A DNA stretch of 64,000 nucleotides. Origin: SYFY01 sp031385325 (GTDB lineage Bacteria; Pseudomonadota; Gammaproteobacteria; Pseudomonadales; Azotimanducaceae). Location of the stretch: contig JANNBJ010000026.1 of NCBI GenBank assembly GCA_031385325.1, forward strand, positions 1 through 64,000, written 5' to 3'. Shown piece after piece: positions 1-10,300 of the stretch. The first letter of the stretch is position 1. Every line of letters begins with the position of its first letter. The notes under the pieces were generated by a model. That model made no database searches and was not told where the DNA came from. It saw only the letters and a list, made by a program, of their open reading frames with translations. The translations under genes were made by a program, and so were the position numbers.

Positions 1-164
1 GCGATCGTCGCGAGCCGAGTGGGAGAGCGAGGACAGTTTTTCACGATTTCGAGGCGCATAGTGGGCCTTTCCAAAGGAAACACGGGGGCAACGAGAAATC
101 GGGGAAAAATGGACCGCTCTTCCCACCGGCGCAGTAGATCAGTCTCAAGTCCGACAGGCTCCTA
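1..164. repeat. Family B palindromic element, copy 1 (left end outside window)
   Basis: This stretch is an inverted copy of the element at 2480-2648. It shares the segment reading GAGCCGAGTGGGAGAGCGAGG, the CACGATTTCGAGGCGCATAG block and the ATCGGGGAAAAATGGACCGC block. Its right terminal repeat, CTCAAGTCCGACAGGCT followed by CCTAG, is at 144-165; the left one lies outside the window. The centre differs from copy 2, with an insertion around 78-92. The CTAG at its right end is shared with the family A element that follows directly. No coding potential was seen. Confidence 0.8.
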
Positions 165-345
165 GCCCGCATTATTCATGAAGGGTCGTAGCGAGGGCGT
201 CGAGAGCCGTGAAAACGCTGGGAGGCGCGGACCTGCGTGCGCGCAGGCGTGCTCTACAGCACGTCGAGCACACGGAGGGAGCACGCCCTGTGTTTTCGCT
301 GCTATCGGCGGCCGCAGCAGGCAATTCATGAATAATGCGGGCTAG
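162..345. repeat. Family A palindromic element (MITE-like), copy 1, 184 bp
   Basis: The element begins and ends with CTAG and has 20-bp perfect terminal inverted repeats starting TAGCCCGCATTATTCATGAA. A second copy of the same 184-bp length is at 26503-26686, and a 31-bp deletion derivative is at 21136-21166. The inside contains further short inverted repeats, for example GTGCT-CTAC-AGCAC, so a transcript could fold along its whole length. It encodes no protein. Length, terminal repeats and CTAG ends fit a non-autonomous mobile element or a BIME-like unit. Confidence 0.85.
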
Positions 346-454
346 GTTGAGATGTCACCGGACTTGAGCCTGTCAGCTTTCCCTGTTCTCATTGCGCACC
401 TCCGATGACCATCGCCTGCTCATCTCCATCCTGAAGAAGTAACGAGAAAATCAC

Positions 455-2470
455 ATGACCTTGAATTGGGGAATCCTCGCCACCGGAAGAATCGCGCATG
501 CGTTGGCTGGGGCCATCACCACGACGCCGGGCAATCGTCTCGCCGCCGTTGCCAGCCGCGACCTCTCCCATGCCAAGGTCTTTGCCGACCAATATGCACC
601 TGCCACCGCGCACGGGTCTTATGACGCTCTGCTCGCCGACCCGAATGTGGACGTCATCTATGTCGCGACACCTCACCCGCTTCATGCGCAGTGGACGATC
701 AAGGCGCTGGCAGCAGGAAAACATGTGTTGTGCGAAAAGCCGCTCGGTGTGAACGCTGCCGAAGTCATGGCCATGACCCATGCCGCCGCTGTGCACAGAC
801 GATTCCTGATGGAAGCCTTCATGTATCGCTGCCATCCACAAACCCGCATCGTCCGGGAATTGATTGCCAGTGGCGCCATTGGTGAGATCAGGCACATCAG
901 CGCCAACTTTGGCTATCAGACTTCTGTGGATGCGGTATCTCGCCTGTTCGCCAACGCTCTCGGCGGCGGCGGAATTCTCGACGTCGGCTGTTATCCCGTT
1001 TCACTGGCACGCCTGCTCCTCAACGAAGAACCAACGACCGTGAAGGCGCATGGGCACCTCGGTAGCACCGGTGTCGACGAGTGGACCACTGCGCTGCTTG
1101 GATTCTCCAATGGCGTCAGTGCACAAGTCGCTACAGGCATCCGCGTCGGCCTGGACAACAGTGCACGCATCAGTGGCAGCAAAGGTCATATCCAGCTGCC
1201 CAATCCCTGGTTGCCTGCTGATGCACAGGGTCAATGGCGCTTTGAACTGACCAGTGCCGGACGCACCGAGCAGATCAGCGGCACCAGCAAACCACTGTAC
1301 GTCCTGGAAGTTGAAGCCGTGGCGGAGGCCATAACCGAGGGCAAGCTGGAATCGTCCGCCATGTCATGGCAGGACTCGCTGGGCAACGCCAGGGTTCTGG
1401 ATGCCTGGCGCGCGGAAATCGGCCTGGAGTATCAGCAGGAGCAGCCGGCAACCCATCGTGGGCCGTTGGTCGCTTTGCGTCATCCCGTGGCTGCAGACGC
1501 CCCGATGACCCGCGGCACCGTGAAAGGACTGGCGCAAAACATGGCCCATCTCGTCATGGGGTGTGACAACCAGCCGAACGCAAGCCATGCAGGAGTGATG
1601 TGGGATCACTACTTCGATCGCGGTGGCAATGCCTTCGACACCGCCTTTGTCTACGGCAACGGCTCCATGGAGAAGCTGCTGGGCCACTGGCACCAACAAC
1701 GCAACATCCGTTCGGACATGGTGATCATTGGCAAAGGCGCCCATACACCACACTGTTTTCCGGATCAGATCGGTCCACAGCTGGATGTCAGCCTGGAACG
1801 CCTGCAGACGGACTACATCGATGTTTACTTCCTGCATCGTGACAACACCGATATTCCGGTTGGTGAGTTTGTTGATGCCCTGAATGCGGAAGTTGCGCGG
1901 GGTCGGATAAAGGTGTTCGGCGGTTCCAACTGGACCCTGCCCAGAGTTCAGGCGGTAAACGCCTACGCTCGTGAGAACGGTAAACAAGGGTTTGCAGCGG
2001 TTTCCAACAATCTCTCTCTGGCGCGCATGGTCATGCCCATCTGGCCTGGAGTTGAATCATCATGGGATCCAGCGTTTCGGTCGTACCTGCAAGACAGCGG
2101 TACGGCGCTGATGCCCTGGTCATCCCAGGCACGAGGGTTTTTTACACCCTGGGTTGATGCAGTGCTTGCAGAGCAGGGTCAGCGCGCCGGTGCTGGAACC
2201 CGGGTCGAGCCGACCATTGATGAACTGCAGCGCACGTGGTTTGCGCAAGACAACTTCGAACGGCGACGCCGCGCTTTCACTCTGGCCAACAGCTTCGGCA
2301 CCAGTGCCATCAATATCGCCCTGGCTTATGTGCTTCGTCAGTCATTTCCGGTGTTTGCACTCATCGGCCCGCGCACGCTTTCAGAGTTGGACAGCTGCAT
2401 CAACGCGCTCGCACTCAAACTGACTGCGGCCCAGATCGCCTGGCTGAATCTCGAATCGGATTCAATGTAA
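455..2470 (+). CDS. Gfo/Idh/MocA dehydrogenase fused to an aldo/keto reductase
   Basis: This 671-aa protein has two oxidoreductase domains. Residues 1 to about 330 are a Gfo/Idh/MocA dehydrogenase: nucleotide-binding loop GILATGRIA (6-14), EKP at 94-96 and a GGGILDVGCYPVSLARLL segment (171-188) like that of the dimeric dihydrodiol dehydrogenase group. Residues from about 345 on are an aldo/keto reductase with all four catalytic positions recognisable: D395, Y400, K427 and H461. Both families use NAD(P)H on sugars, polyols or carbonyls, so the protein may run two linked redox steps on one compound. The ATG follows a purine-rich GAAGAAG. The gene stands alone, with repeats on both sides. The fusion is seen directly; the substrate is unknown. 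Confidence 0.85.
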   Translation: MTLNWGILATGRIAHALAGAITTTPGNRLAAVASRDLSHAKVFADQYAPATAHGSYDALLADPNVDVIYVATPHPLHAQWTIKALAAGKHVLCEKPLGVNAAEVMAMTHAAAVHRRFLMEAFMYRCHPQTRIVRELIASGAIGEIRHISANFGYQTSVDAVSRLFANALGGGGILDVGCYPVSLARLLLNEEPTTVKAHGHLGSTGVDEWTTALLGFSNGVSAQVATGIRVGLDNSARISGSKGHIQLPNPWLPADAQGQWRFELTSAGRTEQISGTSKPLYVLEVEAVAEAITEGKLESSAMSWQDSLGNARVLDAWRAEIGLEYQQEQPATHRGPLVALRHPVAADAPMTRGTVKGLAQNMAHLVMGCDNQPNASHAGVMWDHYFDRGGNAFDTAFVYGNGSMEKLLGHWHQQRNIRSDMVIIGKGAHTPHCFPDQIGPQLDVSLERLQTDYIDVYFLHRDNTDIPVGEFVDALNAEVARGRIKVFGGSNWTLPRVQAVNAYARENGKQGFAAVSNNLSLARMVMPIWPGVESSWDPAFRSYLQDSGTALMPWSSQARGFFTPWVDAVLAEQGQRAGAGTRVEPTIDELQRTWFAQDNFERRRRAFTLANSFGTSAINIALAYVLRQSFPVFALIGPRTLSELDSCINALALKLTAAQIAWLNLESDSM

Positions 2471-2479
2471 CGCCTGCGA

Positions 2480-2648
2480 CTAGCAGCCTGTCGGACTTGA
2501 GACTGATCTACTGCGCCAGTGGGAAGAGCGGTCCATTTTTCCCCGATTGCTCGTTGCATAGCGCCGCTATGCGCCTCGAAATCGTGAAAAACTGTCCTCG
2601 CTCTCCCACTCGGCTCGCTACGATCGCTCAAGTCCGACAGGCTGCTAG
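2480..2648. repeat. Family B palindromic element, copy 2 (complete)
   Basis: CTAG-bounded element with 21-bp perfect terminal inverted repeats at 2481-2501 (TAGCAGCCTGTCGGACTTGA plus G) and 2627-2647. A central hairpin, GCATAG-CGCCG-CTATGC, lies near 2557-2573. It starts 10 bp after the stop of the fusion gene and lies between that gene and the convergent gene ending at 2685. It may therefore act as a bidirectional transcription stop or mRNA-stabilising hairpin. It matches copy 1 at the window start in inverted orientation. Confidence 0.85.
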
Positions 2649-2684
2649 CACCAGATAACGGTGCGGGAGAAGATCGAACGCGAA

Positions 2685-3140
2685 TCAGCGACGTCGTTTG
2701 AACATCGACACGACGTTGGCTCCACTGCGCTCCGGTTGAATCTGGGAAAACGCAATTTCCCAGGTCAGTACCGCACCGCGCTCTCGCAGAAATCCACGGC
2801 AGCCGATTCCTTTGCCGGTGCCGAACAAGGACACCGACACAACAATGGTGCCGGCTTCATTCCAGAGCATGGCATGATTCGGTTCACTCTCGAATTTGCC
2901 AGTCCCATCCAGCCTTGCACCTCGATGGAAAACATCCAGCGTATAGGTTCCTGATTCGTTTTCTACAACCCGGGCTGACAGTTCATCAATCCCATGGCCG
3001 ACCACCGACAGCGTACCGGTGATCACCAGCGTTTCGGGTTCATGCTCGATCTTCAGATCCGCCGTCACTGGCAAGCCCAGGCTGCGCCCTTCGAACAACA
3101 CGCTGCCCTTGCCCTGCCACTCGCCTTTGCCCAACAACAT
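2685..3140 (-). CDS. Conserved hypothetical protein, beta-rich
   Basis: This 151-aa protein has no recognised motif. It starts MLLGKGEWQGKGSVLFEGRS and alternates hydrophobic and polar stretches typical of a beta-barrel or lipocalin-like fold, with a basic tail (MFKRRR). No signal peptide or membrane segment was seen, so it is probably cytoplasmic. Its ATG overlaps the stop of the upstream SRAP gene by one base (TGATG), which indicates translational coupling and perhaps a linked role. No function is assigned. Confidence 0.7.
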   Translation of the reverse strand: MLLGKGEWQGKGSVLFEGRSLGLPVTADLKIEHEPETLVITGTLSVVGHGIDELSARVVENESGTYTLDVFHRGARLDGTGKFESEPNHAMLWNEAGTIVVSVSLFGTGKGIGCRGFLRERGAVLTWEIAFSQIQPERSGANVVSMFKRRR

Positions 3141-3853
3141 CAGCCTTCCGCGCCTCCAAGATGAATGGGCTCGCCAATTGCAGCGGCCGCTTGTGCGCCC
3201 TTGTTACGAGCATTGTTTACATAGGCTGACACTGGCACCAGGTCCAGTGCCATCGGCAGCCGTGAGCCGAACAAGTCGGTCATTTCCGTGGTTGGAATCT
3301 CGGGTTCCAGCCATCGACGTGCTTCCTGAATCGACATCATGACCGGTTGCCTGGTATGCAGAAACAGAAAATCCGGATGGGCCGGTGCGGTGAGAATCGT
3401 GAAACTGAGCAATTCTTCCCCACTCTCGGCATTGCGCCAGTGATCCCACAGCCCCGCCAACAACAACCCACCGTGGCGGCTGGGTTTGATGAGATAGGGC
3501 ACTTTCTCTGTCTGCGCCCGACTCCACTCGTAAAAACCCGTTACCGGCACCACACACCGACGTTTGCGAAACGGATCGCGAAACGCAGGGCTGGTGGCTG
3601 CTGTCTCCGACTTGGCGTTGAACATGGCGTATTTGCTGGACACTTCCTTGGCCCAGTAAGGTGTCAGCCACCAGCGCATGGGAACCAGCTCTGGCTCACC
3701 TGCCCGTTCATGACCTGGCGGGGCAATTCGCACAACAGGAATCTTCTCGGTTGGCGCCGCATTGAAGTTGTCGCGCCCGTCATAGGGCATATTGACCAGC
3801 TCCATCAACAAACGCGCCAACGGATCTGACGTAATGTTGAATCTGCCACACAT
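3140..3853 (-). CDS. SRAP-family (YedK/HMCES-like) abasic-site shielding protein
   Basis: This 237-aa protein starts MCGRFNIT, so after Met removal Cys2 becomes the N-terminal residue. In the SRAP family that residue forms a thiazolidine crosslink with abasic sites in single-stranded DNA and protects them from cleavage. Other family marks are the N-A-A-P-T segment, FNAKSET, VPVTGFYEW (with the conserved Glu) and LHTRQPVMM (with the conserved His). Length is normal for bacterial members. It is the first gene of a two-gene unit with the hypothetical gene ending at 2685. SOS control is plausible, but no LexA box was identified. Confidence 0.92.
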   Translation of the reverse strand: MCGRFNITSDPLARLLMELVNMPYDGRDNFNAAPTEKIPVVRIAPPGHERAGEPELVPMRWWLTPYWAKEVSSKYAMFNAKSETAATSPAFRDPFRKRRCVVPVTGFYEWSRAQTEKVPYLIKPSRHGGLLLAGLWDHWRNAESGEELLSFTILTAPAHPDFLFLHTRQPVMMSIQEARRWLEPEIPTTEMTDLFGSRLPMALDLVPVSAYVNNARNKGAQAAAAIGEPIHLGGAEG

Positions 3854-4057
3854 CGTCGTTTTACCGTATCGGCTTAACGAGCAACCAATTCGGGCGATTG
3901 CAGGTCCAACGGGACCACGCGCGCGTCAGAGGGTTCAAACTCGATTGCAGGTGACAGGTTCGGCATGGCGTTCTTCCGGGGTAACCGCTGAATTGTAGTG
4001 GTTTGGTCAGCCACCTTCATTGCAGAATACGACGATCTGGGAGCACGAGAAGACATC

Positions 4058-5239
4058 ATGAGCGATCTGCAGACGTTCCGCATGGAAACCCGCGACTGGC
4101 TGACCGCAAACTGTCCACCCGGTGCAAAAGGTGATGGCCCGATATCAACCGGCAGTACCAAACTCAAGATCTCAGACGCCGATACCCAGCTATGGCTCAA
4201 GCGCATGGCAGAAAAAGGCTGGACTGTCCCCACCTGGCCACGCGAATACGGCGGCGCAGGCCTCACCACCCGCGAATACGTGGTCCTCGCTGAAGAGATG
4301 CGCCGCATCAACGCACGCCCGCCGCTCACCGGCATGGGCGTCATCATGATCGGACCAACCCTCCTCGAACACGGCACAGCCGAACAAAAGGCGCGCCATC
4401 TGCCACTGATCGCCCGTGGTGAATTGGCCTGGTGCCAGGGGTACAGCGAACCCTCCGCAGGTTCCGACCTCGCCAGCCTGCGCACCCGCGCCGATGACGC
4501 AGGCGATCACTTTCTTATCAATGGCCAGAAGATCTGGACCTCTGGCGCCCAGTATGCGGATTGGATGTTCTGCCTGGTCCGTACCAACCAGGACGTGCCA
4601 AAACATGATGGCATCAGCTTTGTGCTGCTGACCATGCATCAGCCTGGCGTACGCGTCAGGCCCATCCGTCTCATCAACGGGGTTTCGCCGTTTTGTGAGA
4701 CCTTCTTCGACAACGCAATCGCCCGCAAGGAAGATCTGATCGGCCAACTCAATCGCGGTTGGACCGTCGGCAAGCGACTGCTGCAACACGAACGAAGTGG
4801 CATGGCCTCGCTGGTCGGTGGTCGTGCGATCGGACCCAGCGGCTCCTTACTCGAGACAGCGCGTCAATTTGTTGGCGAAGATTCCGGACGAATCGCCGAT
4901 CCCGCATGGCGGCAGCGCATTCTCAGCCACAACATCAACCAGCACGCTTTTCGACTGACCCAGGTTCGAACCGTTCAGGAAGCGTCCGACGGCAGCACCC
5001 CGGGCGCCGCAACATCGATCTTCAAGATGTACGGCACGGAACTGCAGCAGGAAAAATCGGAGCTCATGTGTGAGCTGAAAGGTGTGGCCGGGTTTGGCGT
5101 GACGGAAGGCGTCGGGTTGGAAAACGATCCGGAGTGGACACGTACCTGGCTTGGCAATCGGGCCGCGTCGATCTACAGCGGCTCCAACGAAATTCAGCGA
5201 AATATCATTGCTAAACGAGTGCTCGGCTTGCCGGACTGA
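4058..5239 (+). CDS. Acyl-CoA dehydrogenase family protein
   Basis: FAD-dependent enzyme that introduces a double bond alpha-beta to an acyl-CoA thioester. The 393-aa protein shows the typical three-part fold: a helical N-terminus, the FAD/substrate loop YSEPSAGSDLASL followed by KIWTSGAQYADW, and a C-terminal helical domain ending SIYSGSNEIQRNIIAKRVLGL. The frame is open from 3998, but the ATG at 4058 (MSDLQTFRMETRDW) is chosen because it begins the family homology and follows GAGAAG. Sequence style resembles long-chain or steroid-side-chain FadE proteins, but the substrate cannot be read. It is monocistronic here, convergent with a small zinc-ribbon gene. Confidence 0.9.
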   Translation: MSDLQTFRMETRDWLTANCPPGAKGDGPISTGSTKLKISDADTQLWLKRMAEKGWTVPTWPREYGGAGLTTREYVVLAEEMRRINARPPLTGMGVIMIGPTLLEHGTAEQKARHLPLIARGELAWCQGYSEPSAGSDLASLRTRADDAGDHFLINGQKIWTSGAQYADWMFCLVRTNQDVPKHDGISFVLLTMHQPGVRVRPIRLINGVSPFCETFFDNAIARKEDLIGQLNRGWTVGKRLLQHERSGMASLVGGRAIGPSGSLLETARQFVGEDSGRIADPAWRQRILSHNINQHAFRLTQVRTVQEASDGSTPGAATSIFKMYGTELQQEKSELMCELKGVAGFGVTEGVGLENDPEWTRTWLGNRAASIYSGSNEIQRNIIAKRVLGLPD

Positions 5240-5279
5240 TGTTGGAGGGTCTGGTCAATCCGCAGGCGCATATTGATCT

Positions 5280-5528
5280 TCAATAACTGCCCTGCTGACG
5301 CTCTCGGCGTTCCTTGGCCTCATTGGCCTGACGCATGCGTTTCTTGATGATGTTCTGCACCACATTGATGGTGGTCCAGTCATGCAGCATCTTGCGATGA
5401 CATGCTTTGCATTCCACCTGCTCGGCATCGCCCACAAGGCGCAACAGCTCGCTGTATGGCAGGCGGGTAATGTCCTTGCAACTGGCGCATTCGAGCCCAA
5501 CTACCGGATCGATGCCGACGTAATCCAT
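5280..5528 (-). CDS. Small zinc-ribbon protein
   Basis: An 82-aa protein with two CxxC pairs (ECASCKD near residues 14-17 and ECKACHR near 40-43), spaced as in a zinc ribbon, followed by a basic helical C-terminus (KKRMRQANEAKERRERQQ). It is probably a small metal-binding protein that could contact nucleic acid or a partner protein. It converges with the acyl-CoA dehydrogenase gene, 40 bp away. The family is not recognised; the paired cysteines make a real gene likely. Confidence 0.65.
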   Translation of the reverse strand: MDYVGIDPVVGLECASCKDITRLPYSELLRLVGDAEQVECKACHRKMLHDWTTINVVQNIIKKRMRQANEAKERRERQQGSY

Positions 5529-5639
5529 GGCGAAGCAGACTCCCTGTCTTGCTTAGAATCGAGAATGGATGCGATTGTAGGGAGGCTTCGGAAACTGCAT
5601 AGACTGCAGCTGGGCGTTTTGTGACCAACTACCCGCAGT

Positions 5640-6863
5640 TCAGGAAATTGCGTGCGCCTGTTCTCGCAGTGCATCCCTGAATTGGGGCGCAGCGATTTCA
5701 ATCAGGGCTGCTGCCCGCGCTTTGGTCGACCGATCACGCAGATGCGCGATACCAAACTCGGTAACGATGATATCGACATCGGTGCGCGCCGCAGTCACCA
5801 GTTCGACCTTCGCAACGATCCGTGAAACTTCGCCATCCTTGGCGGTGGCCGGTAGTGCGACGATGGATCGGCCACCACGACTCGCGCGGGCGCCACGCAT
5901 GAAATCGACTGCGCCACCGGTGCCACTGAGTTGGCGCCCGGCAGCGAACTCGGCATTCACCTGGCCAAAGAGATCGATCTCCACCGCGGAATTCACCGAT
6001 ACAAAATTGTCGATGGTTCGCAAGACGCTCAGTTCATGGGTGTAGTTGGCACCGCGAAAGACTACCCGCGGTTCATCGGCAAGCCATGCGTACAACTGCG
6101 CAGAACCAAGCGCCATGCCGGTGATGTGCTGGTTTGCATCGATACTCTTGCGTCTGCCCGTTACGACGCCACGCTTGATCAACGTCATGCCGCCGTCGTC
6201 GATCAATCCGCCATGCAGACCGAGATCGTTGCGATCACCCAGGGCGTCAAGAATGGCAGCAGGAATGGCGCCAATGCCGGTCTGCAGGCAATCCCCATCA
6301 CGGACCAGGCTTGCCACCTGTTCACCGATGCTGCGCGACACCGCATCAATGGCTAACGGTGGTGCAAAAAACGGTGTGCGCCCGGTTTCCAGCATCGTCG
6401 TCACCAGATCGCGATCGACCACGAGGCCACCTGCCGGGGCGACCATGGCGTTATTGACCTCGATGATGACAACACGCGCCGACTGCATCGCAGCCTGCAA
6501 AAAGTCGACATTCGGACCGAAGCGCAGTTCGCCGTGATGGTCGCGCGCGGCCTGTGTCAGGACCACATCGACCCCGTGCGCCAGATAGTCATATACATGC
6601 CGCATCTGCATCGGCAGGAAGTGCAATCTTGAGGGCGCCGCACGACGCAGGGCGGGGGTCATGAAAAACGTCGTCTGTTCGAAGGTCGGGTGCCACGCCG
6701 TGAAGTCCTCGCCGTTATAACCCGCAATCGGAAACTGGATGAAGCGCAGGTTTGCAGCGAGTTCGGCTGTTTTCAGCGCCGCGAGCAGACCGGTCGGCTC
6801 ATTGGAGCTGCCGGAAACAAAAATTCGATCACCGGCCCGAAGGTGCGATGCCAATGCTGCCAT
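5640..6863 (-). CDS. Acetyl-CoA hydrolase/CoA-transferase family protein
   Basis: This 407-aa protein belongs to the acetyl-CoA hydrolase/transferase family, which includes 4-hydroxybutyrate CoA-transferase. These enzymes move CoA between carboxylic acids through a glutamyl-CoA intermediate. Visible signatures are DGDCLQTGIGAIPAAILDAL, NSAVEIDLFGQVNAE (carrying the expected catalytic Glu), GTGGAVDFMRGA and the C-terminal TEFGIAHLRDRSTKARA. The family homology starts at the first Met. Neighbours are unrelated, so it may activate or recycle short-chain acids from lipid breakdown; the exact pair of acids is unknown. Confidence 0.88.
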   Translation of the reverse strand: MAALASHLRAGDRIFVSGSSNEPTGLLAALKTAELAANLRFIQFPIAGYNGEDFTAWHPTFEQTTFFMTPALRRAAPSRLHFLPMQMRHVYDYLAHGVDVVLTQAARDHHGELRFGPNVDFLQAAMQSARVVIIEVNNAMVAPAGGLVVDRDLVTTMLETGRTPFFAPPLAIDAVSRSIGEQVASLVRDGDCLQTGIGAIPAAILDALGDRNDLGLHGGLIDDGGMTLIKRGVVTGRRKSIDANQHITGMALGSAQLYAWLADEPRVVFRGANYTHELSVLRTIDNFVSVNSAVEIDLFGQVNAEFAAGRQLSGTGGAVDFMRGARASRGGRSIVALPATAKDGEVSRIVAKVELVTAARTDVDIIVTEFGIAHLRDRSTKARAAALIEIAAPQFRDALREQAHAIS

Positions 6864-6962
6864 GGTTGTTTTACCCTCTCCTCACGTTTCGTTCGACCCA
6901 CGACTTTTGTGGTGTGGTTGGTGATGGCCGCTCTTGTTGCAACGCATCGCCAAATGTATTGA

Positions 6963-7301
6963 TCAGCGATTCTGCATCCAGCGGGCCATCATCACCCAGC
7001 TCAGTGCACCGACCAAGAAGCCCGGTATCACCACCAGTGCGTGCCAATTCCAACCACTGCCGCCGCCCCACGGCACCAGCATCACCAGCCCGAGAATGGC
7101 GCCACAGGTCGCGGCCAGTTCGACGCCCTGACTGGGCGAGAGGGATGAACAGGCAAGCCCGCCACACACGCCCGCGATCAATGGGACCATCCACAGGGCA
7201 GCCAGTGGCGGCATGGTCAGATACTGATTCAAGAGCGCCGTGGCCAGAACGGCGGTAAACAGGCCAATCGCCGTGCGAATGAAGAGGAGAAGCTGGTACA
7301 T
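6963..7301 (-). CDS. Small integral membrane protein
   Basis: Starting at the internal Met (MYQLLLFIRTAIGL), this is a 112-aa protein made almost entirely of hydrophobic stretches: about four membrane helices separated by short glycine/proline turns, ending in a basic tail (MARWMQNR). An upstream Met at 7355 would add a polar leader and would almost meet the divergent lhr gene, so the later start is preferred. No family is recognised. It is transcribed divergently from lhr, with a short shared promoter region. Confidence 0.6.
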   Translation of the reverse strand: MYQLLLFIRTAIGLFTAVLATALLNQYLTMPPLAALWMVPLIAGVCGGLACSSLSPSQGVELAATCGAILGLVMLVPWGGGSGWNWHALVVIPGFLVGALSWVMMARWMQNR

Positions 7302-7372
7302 CGCGGCACTATAACAATCCGGATACTGTACTGCGCTGGCGCGATACGCGTTCAAGTCGCGATAATCCAGCC

Positions 7373-10300
7373 ATGTCAGACCCGTCCGTCCTTGCTCTCT
7401 TTCACCCGACGATCCAGCGCTGGTTCACCAGTCGTCATGCCGCGCCCACCACGGTGCAGGCTGAAAGCTGGCCGGTCATCGCCAAGGGCGGGCACGCACT
7501 CATCACTGCGCCCACCGGCAGCGGCAAAACGCTGACGGCATTCCTGTGGTCCATCAATCGCTTTCTCACCTTCGAGCTCACCACTGGTCAAACGCGTGTG
7601 GTCTATGTTTCTCCACTGAAAGCCCTCAACAGCGATATTCGTGTCAACCTCACCGAGCCACTGGCGGCACTGCGAGAAGATGAAAATCTGCCACCCATCA
7701 CCGTCGGGGTTCGGTCAGGAGACACATCGACCACCGATCGACAACGGATGTTGCGGCAGCCGCCGGACATCCTGATCACCACACCCGAAAGCCTGCATCT
7801 GATGCTGACCAATGTTCGTGGCCGTGCATCGCTCGCCTCGGTTTCCTGCGTGATCATCGATGAGGTGCATGCGCTGGTGAACAACCGGCGCGGCGCGCAG
7901 CTCAGCGTCTGCATGGAACGTCTGACGCTTGTTGCCGGCGAGTTTCAGCGCATTGCGCTGTCCGCCACCGTGCATCCCCTCGAGCTGGTCGCCAACTGGG
8001 TGGCGGCGTTCGACGGTCAGCATCAACCGCGCCCGATCACGACGGTTGCAGTCAGCACGGAAAAGAAGATCGACTTTCGTGTGCGTTTCCCTGTTGCGGC
8101 GCGGCAGGCCGCAGCTGAAGGCAAAAAAATATGGGAGCCGCTGGGTGATGAATTCGCGGCGCTGGTCGAACGGAATCGATCGACGCTGTTTTTTACCAAC
8201 AGTCGAAGGCTCGCAGAAAAGATCACGCTGCGGATCAATGATTCTGCACGGTCGACCGTGGCCTACGCCCATCACGGCTCTCTGTCCCGTGAGATCAGAA
8301 CCGAAGTGGAACAACGCCTGAAGGCAGGTGAGCTGCGCGCAATCGTTGCCACCAATTCGCTGGAGATGGGCATCGACATCGGTTCTCTCGATGAGGTGGT
8401 CATGGTGCAATCCCCACCGGGCATCGCCCAGACGCTGCAACGTGTCGGTCGTGCCGGGCATCAAGTCGGCGCTACCAGCCATGGCACGCTATACCCGAGC
8501 CACTCCCGCGATCTCATCGATGCGGCGGTACTGGCGCATGCGGTCCGGGATCGTGATCTTGAGCCAATCCGGCTGCAGCACGCGCCTCTGGATATCCTGG
8601 TGCAGATCATCATCTCGATGTGTGCCCACGAATCCTGGCCACTGCAGGGGCTGTTTGACGTCATCACTCGCGCGTCGGCCTATCGCCAACTGGACTACAC
8701 GCTGTTCATGCTGGTGATCGACATGTTGTCCGGACGTTTCGCCGGCGCTCGTCTGCGCGAACTCAGGCCGCGGATTCATCATGATCACGTCACGAACACG
8801 GTCAGCATTGCCAAGGGCGCGTTGTTCGCCATGTACTCGAGCGGTGGCAGTATCCCGGACCGGGGATACTTCACGCTGCGCATGGCCGATAGTGGTGCAG
8901 CCATCGGCGAACTGGATGAAGAGTTCGTCTGGGAAGCAACGATCGGCCAGTCTTTCACATTGGGCACCCAGGGCTGGACCATCCAGCAGATCACCCACAA
9001 CGATGTACTGGTGCGTCCTGCATCATCTTCCGCACCATCACTCCCCTTCTGGCGCAGTGAGACCATCTTTCGAAACAACCACTTTTCCGAGCGCATCGGC
9101 CGCTTTCTCGGCTCCGCCGAGCAGTTTCTGGCGCAGCGTGACTCGGCTGGACTACAAGCCAGCATCACGGCACTGGGGTTCGATGAGAGTGGCGCTGAAA
9201 CACTCACCGACTTTCTGGTTTCACAACGAAGGGTTACCGGCGCCCCCCTGCCGGATCGTTACCATCTGTTGATCGAACTCGCTGCCGGCGGGCCGCATGG
9301 GTATCGCGGACCCGACGCGCCTCGACAGTTGATCCTGCACACCCTCTGGGGTGGTGAAATGAATCAACCATTTGCTCTGGCACTGCGCGCGGCACTGGCC
9401 AATGAAGGTTGGGAGAAGCCTGAGGTCTTTGCTGACAACGATGCGGTGGTGGTGCAGTGTCGAGACTGGCCCGATGCAGCGTTCATCCTTGACCTGGTTA
9501 CACCTGACAATCTCACGCCGCTGCTGCGGTCATCCCTCGAGAGTTCCGGACACTTCGGCGCTCGATTCCGCGAATGTGCGCAGCGCAGCCTGCTGCTCGC
9601 AAAGCCCAGGTTCAACCAGCGGCTGCCACTGTGGATGAGCCGCCAGCAGGCGAAAAAGCTGCTCACCACCGTCAAACGATTCGAGGACTTTCCAGTATTG
9701 CTGGAAACCTGGCGAACCTGCCTGCAGGACGAATTTGATCTGGGCGCATTGCGCGACCGCCTGCATGAACTGTCGAATGGAGAAATTCGCTGGACTGTTG
9801 TGCGCACCAATGCGCCCAGTCCCTTTGCCAGCAGTATTCGCTTCGACCAGATCAGTCCTTTGATGTATGCCACCGACGAACCGGAAGATTCCGGCGCCAG
9901 TGGTTTGCGCCAGGATCTCATCGCCAGTGCGGTGGCTCATGCGGAACTTCGACCACAGTTGAGCAGGAGCACCATCGACGCATTTATCCACAAGCGACAA
10001 CGGCGGTTGCCTGGTTATGTGCCGACCGAAGTGGATGATCTCGAAGCCTGGGTTCGCGAACGGGTGCTGATGCAGGAGGTCGAGTGGTCGCAGCTACTGG
10101 CGCTTTCCGGATTGTCTGCGAACAGCGCACTGTTCCGCATACAGCGCGATTCCAGGCACTGGATCATCCATCGCGACTTTCTCCAGGTTTTTTCGCAAGT
10201 CGCGGACCGCGTCGAACCACTCACCTCAAGCGCCCTTCCAGTCGATGAACACCACACACCGGCCGCGTTACAGCTGGAGAACCTCTATATCGAAGTCCTG

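Noticed and set aside
350..378. Further family B fragment (CCGGACTTGAGCCTGTCAG)
   Set aside because: The two halves of the terminal repeat appear in the wrong order, so it is too scrambled to call as a copy, though it may be debris.
7715..8482. Minus-strand frame of 255 codons inside lhr
   Set aside because: It is opposite the helicase motifs DEVH and QRVGRAGHQ and has no recognisable domain.
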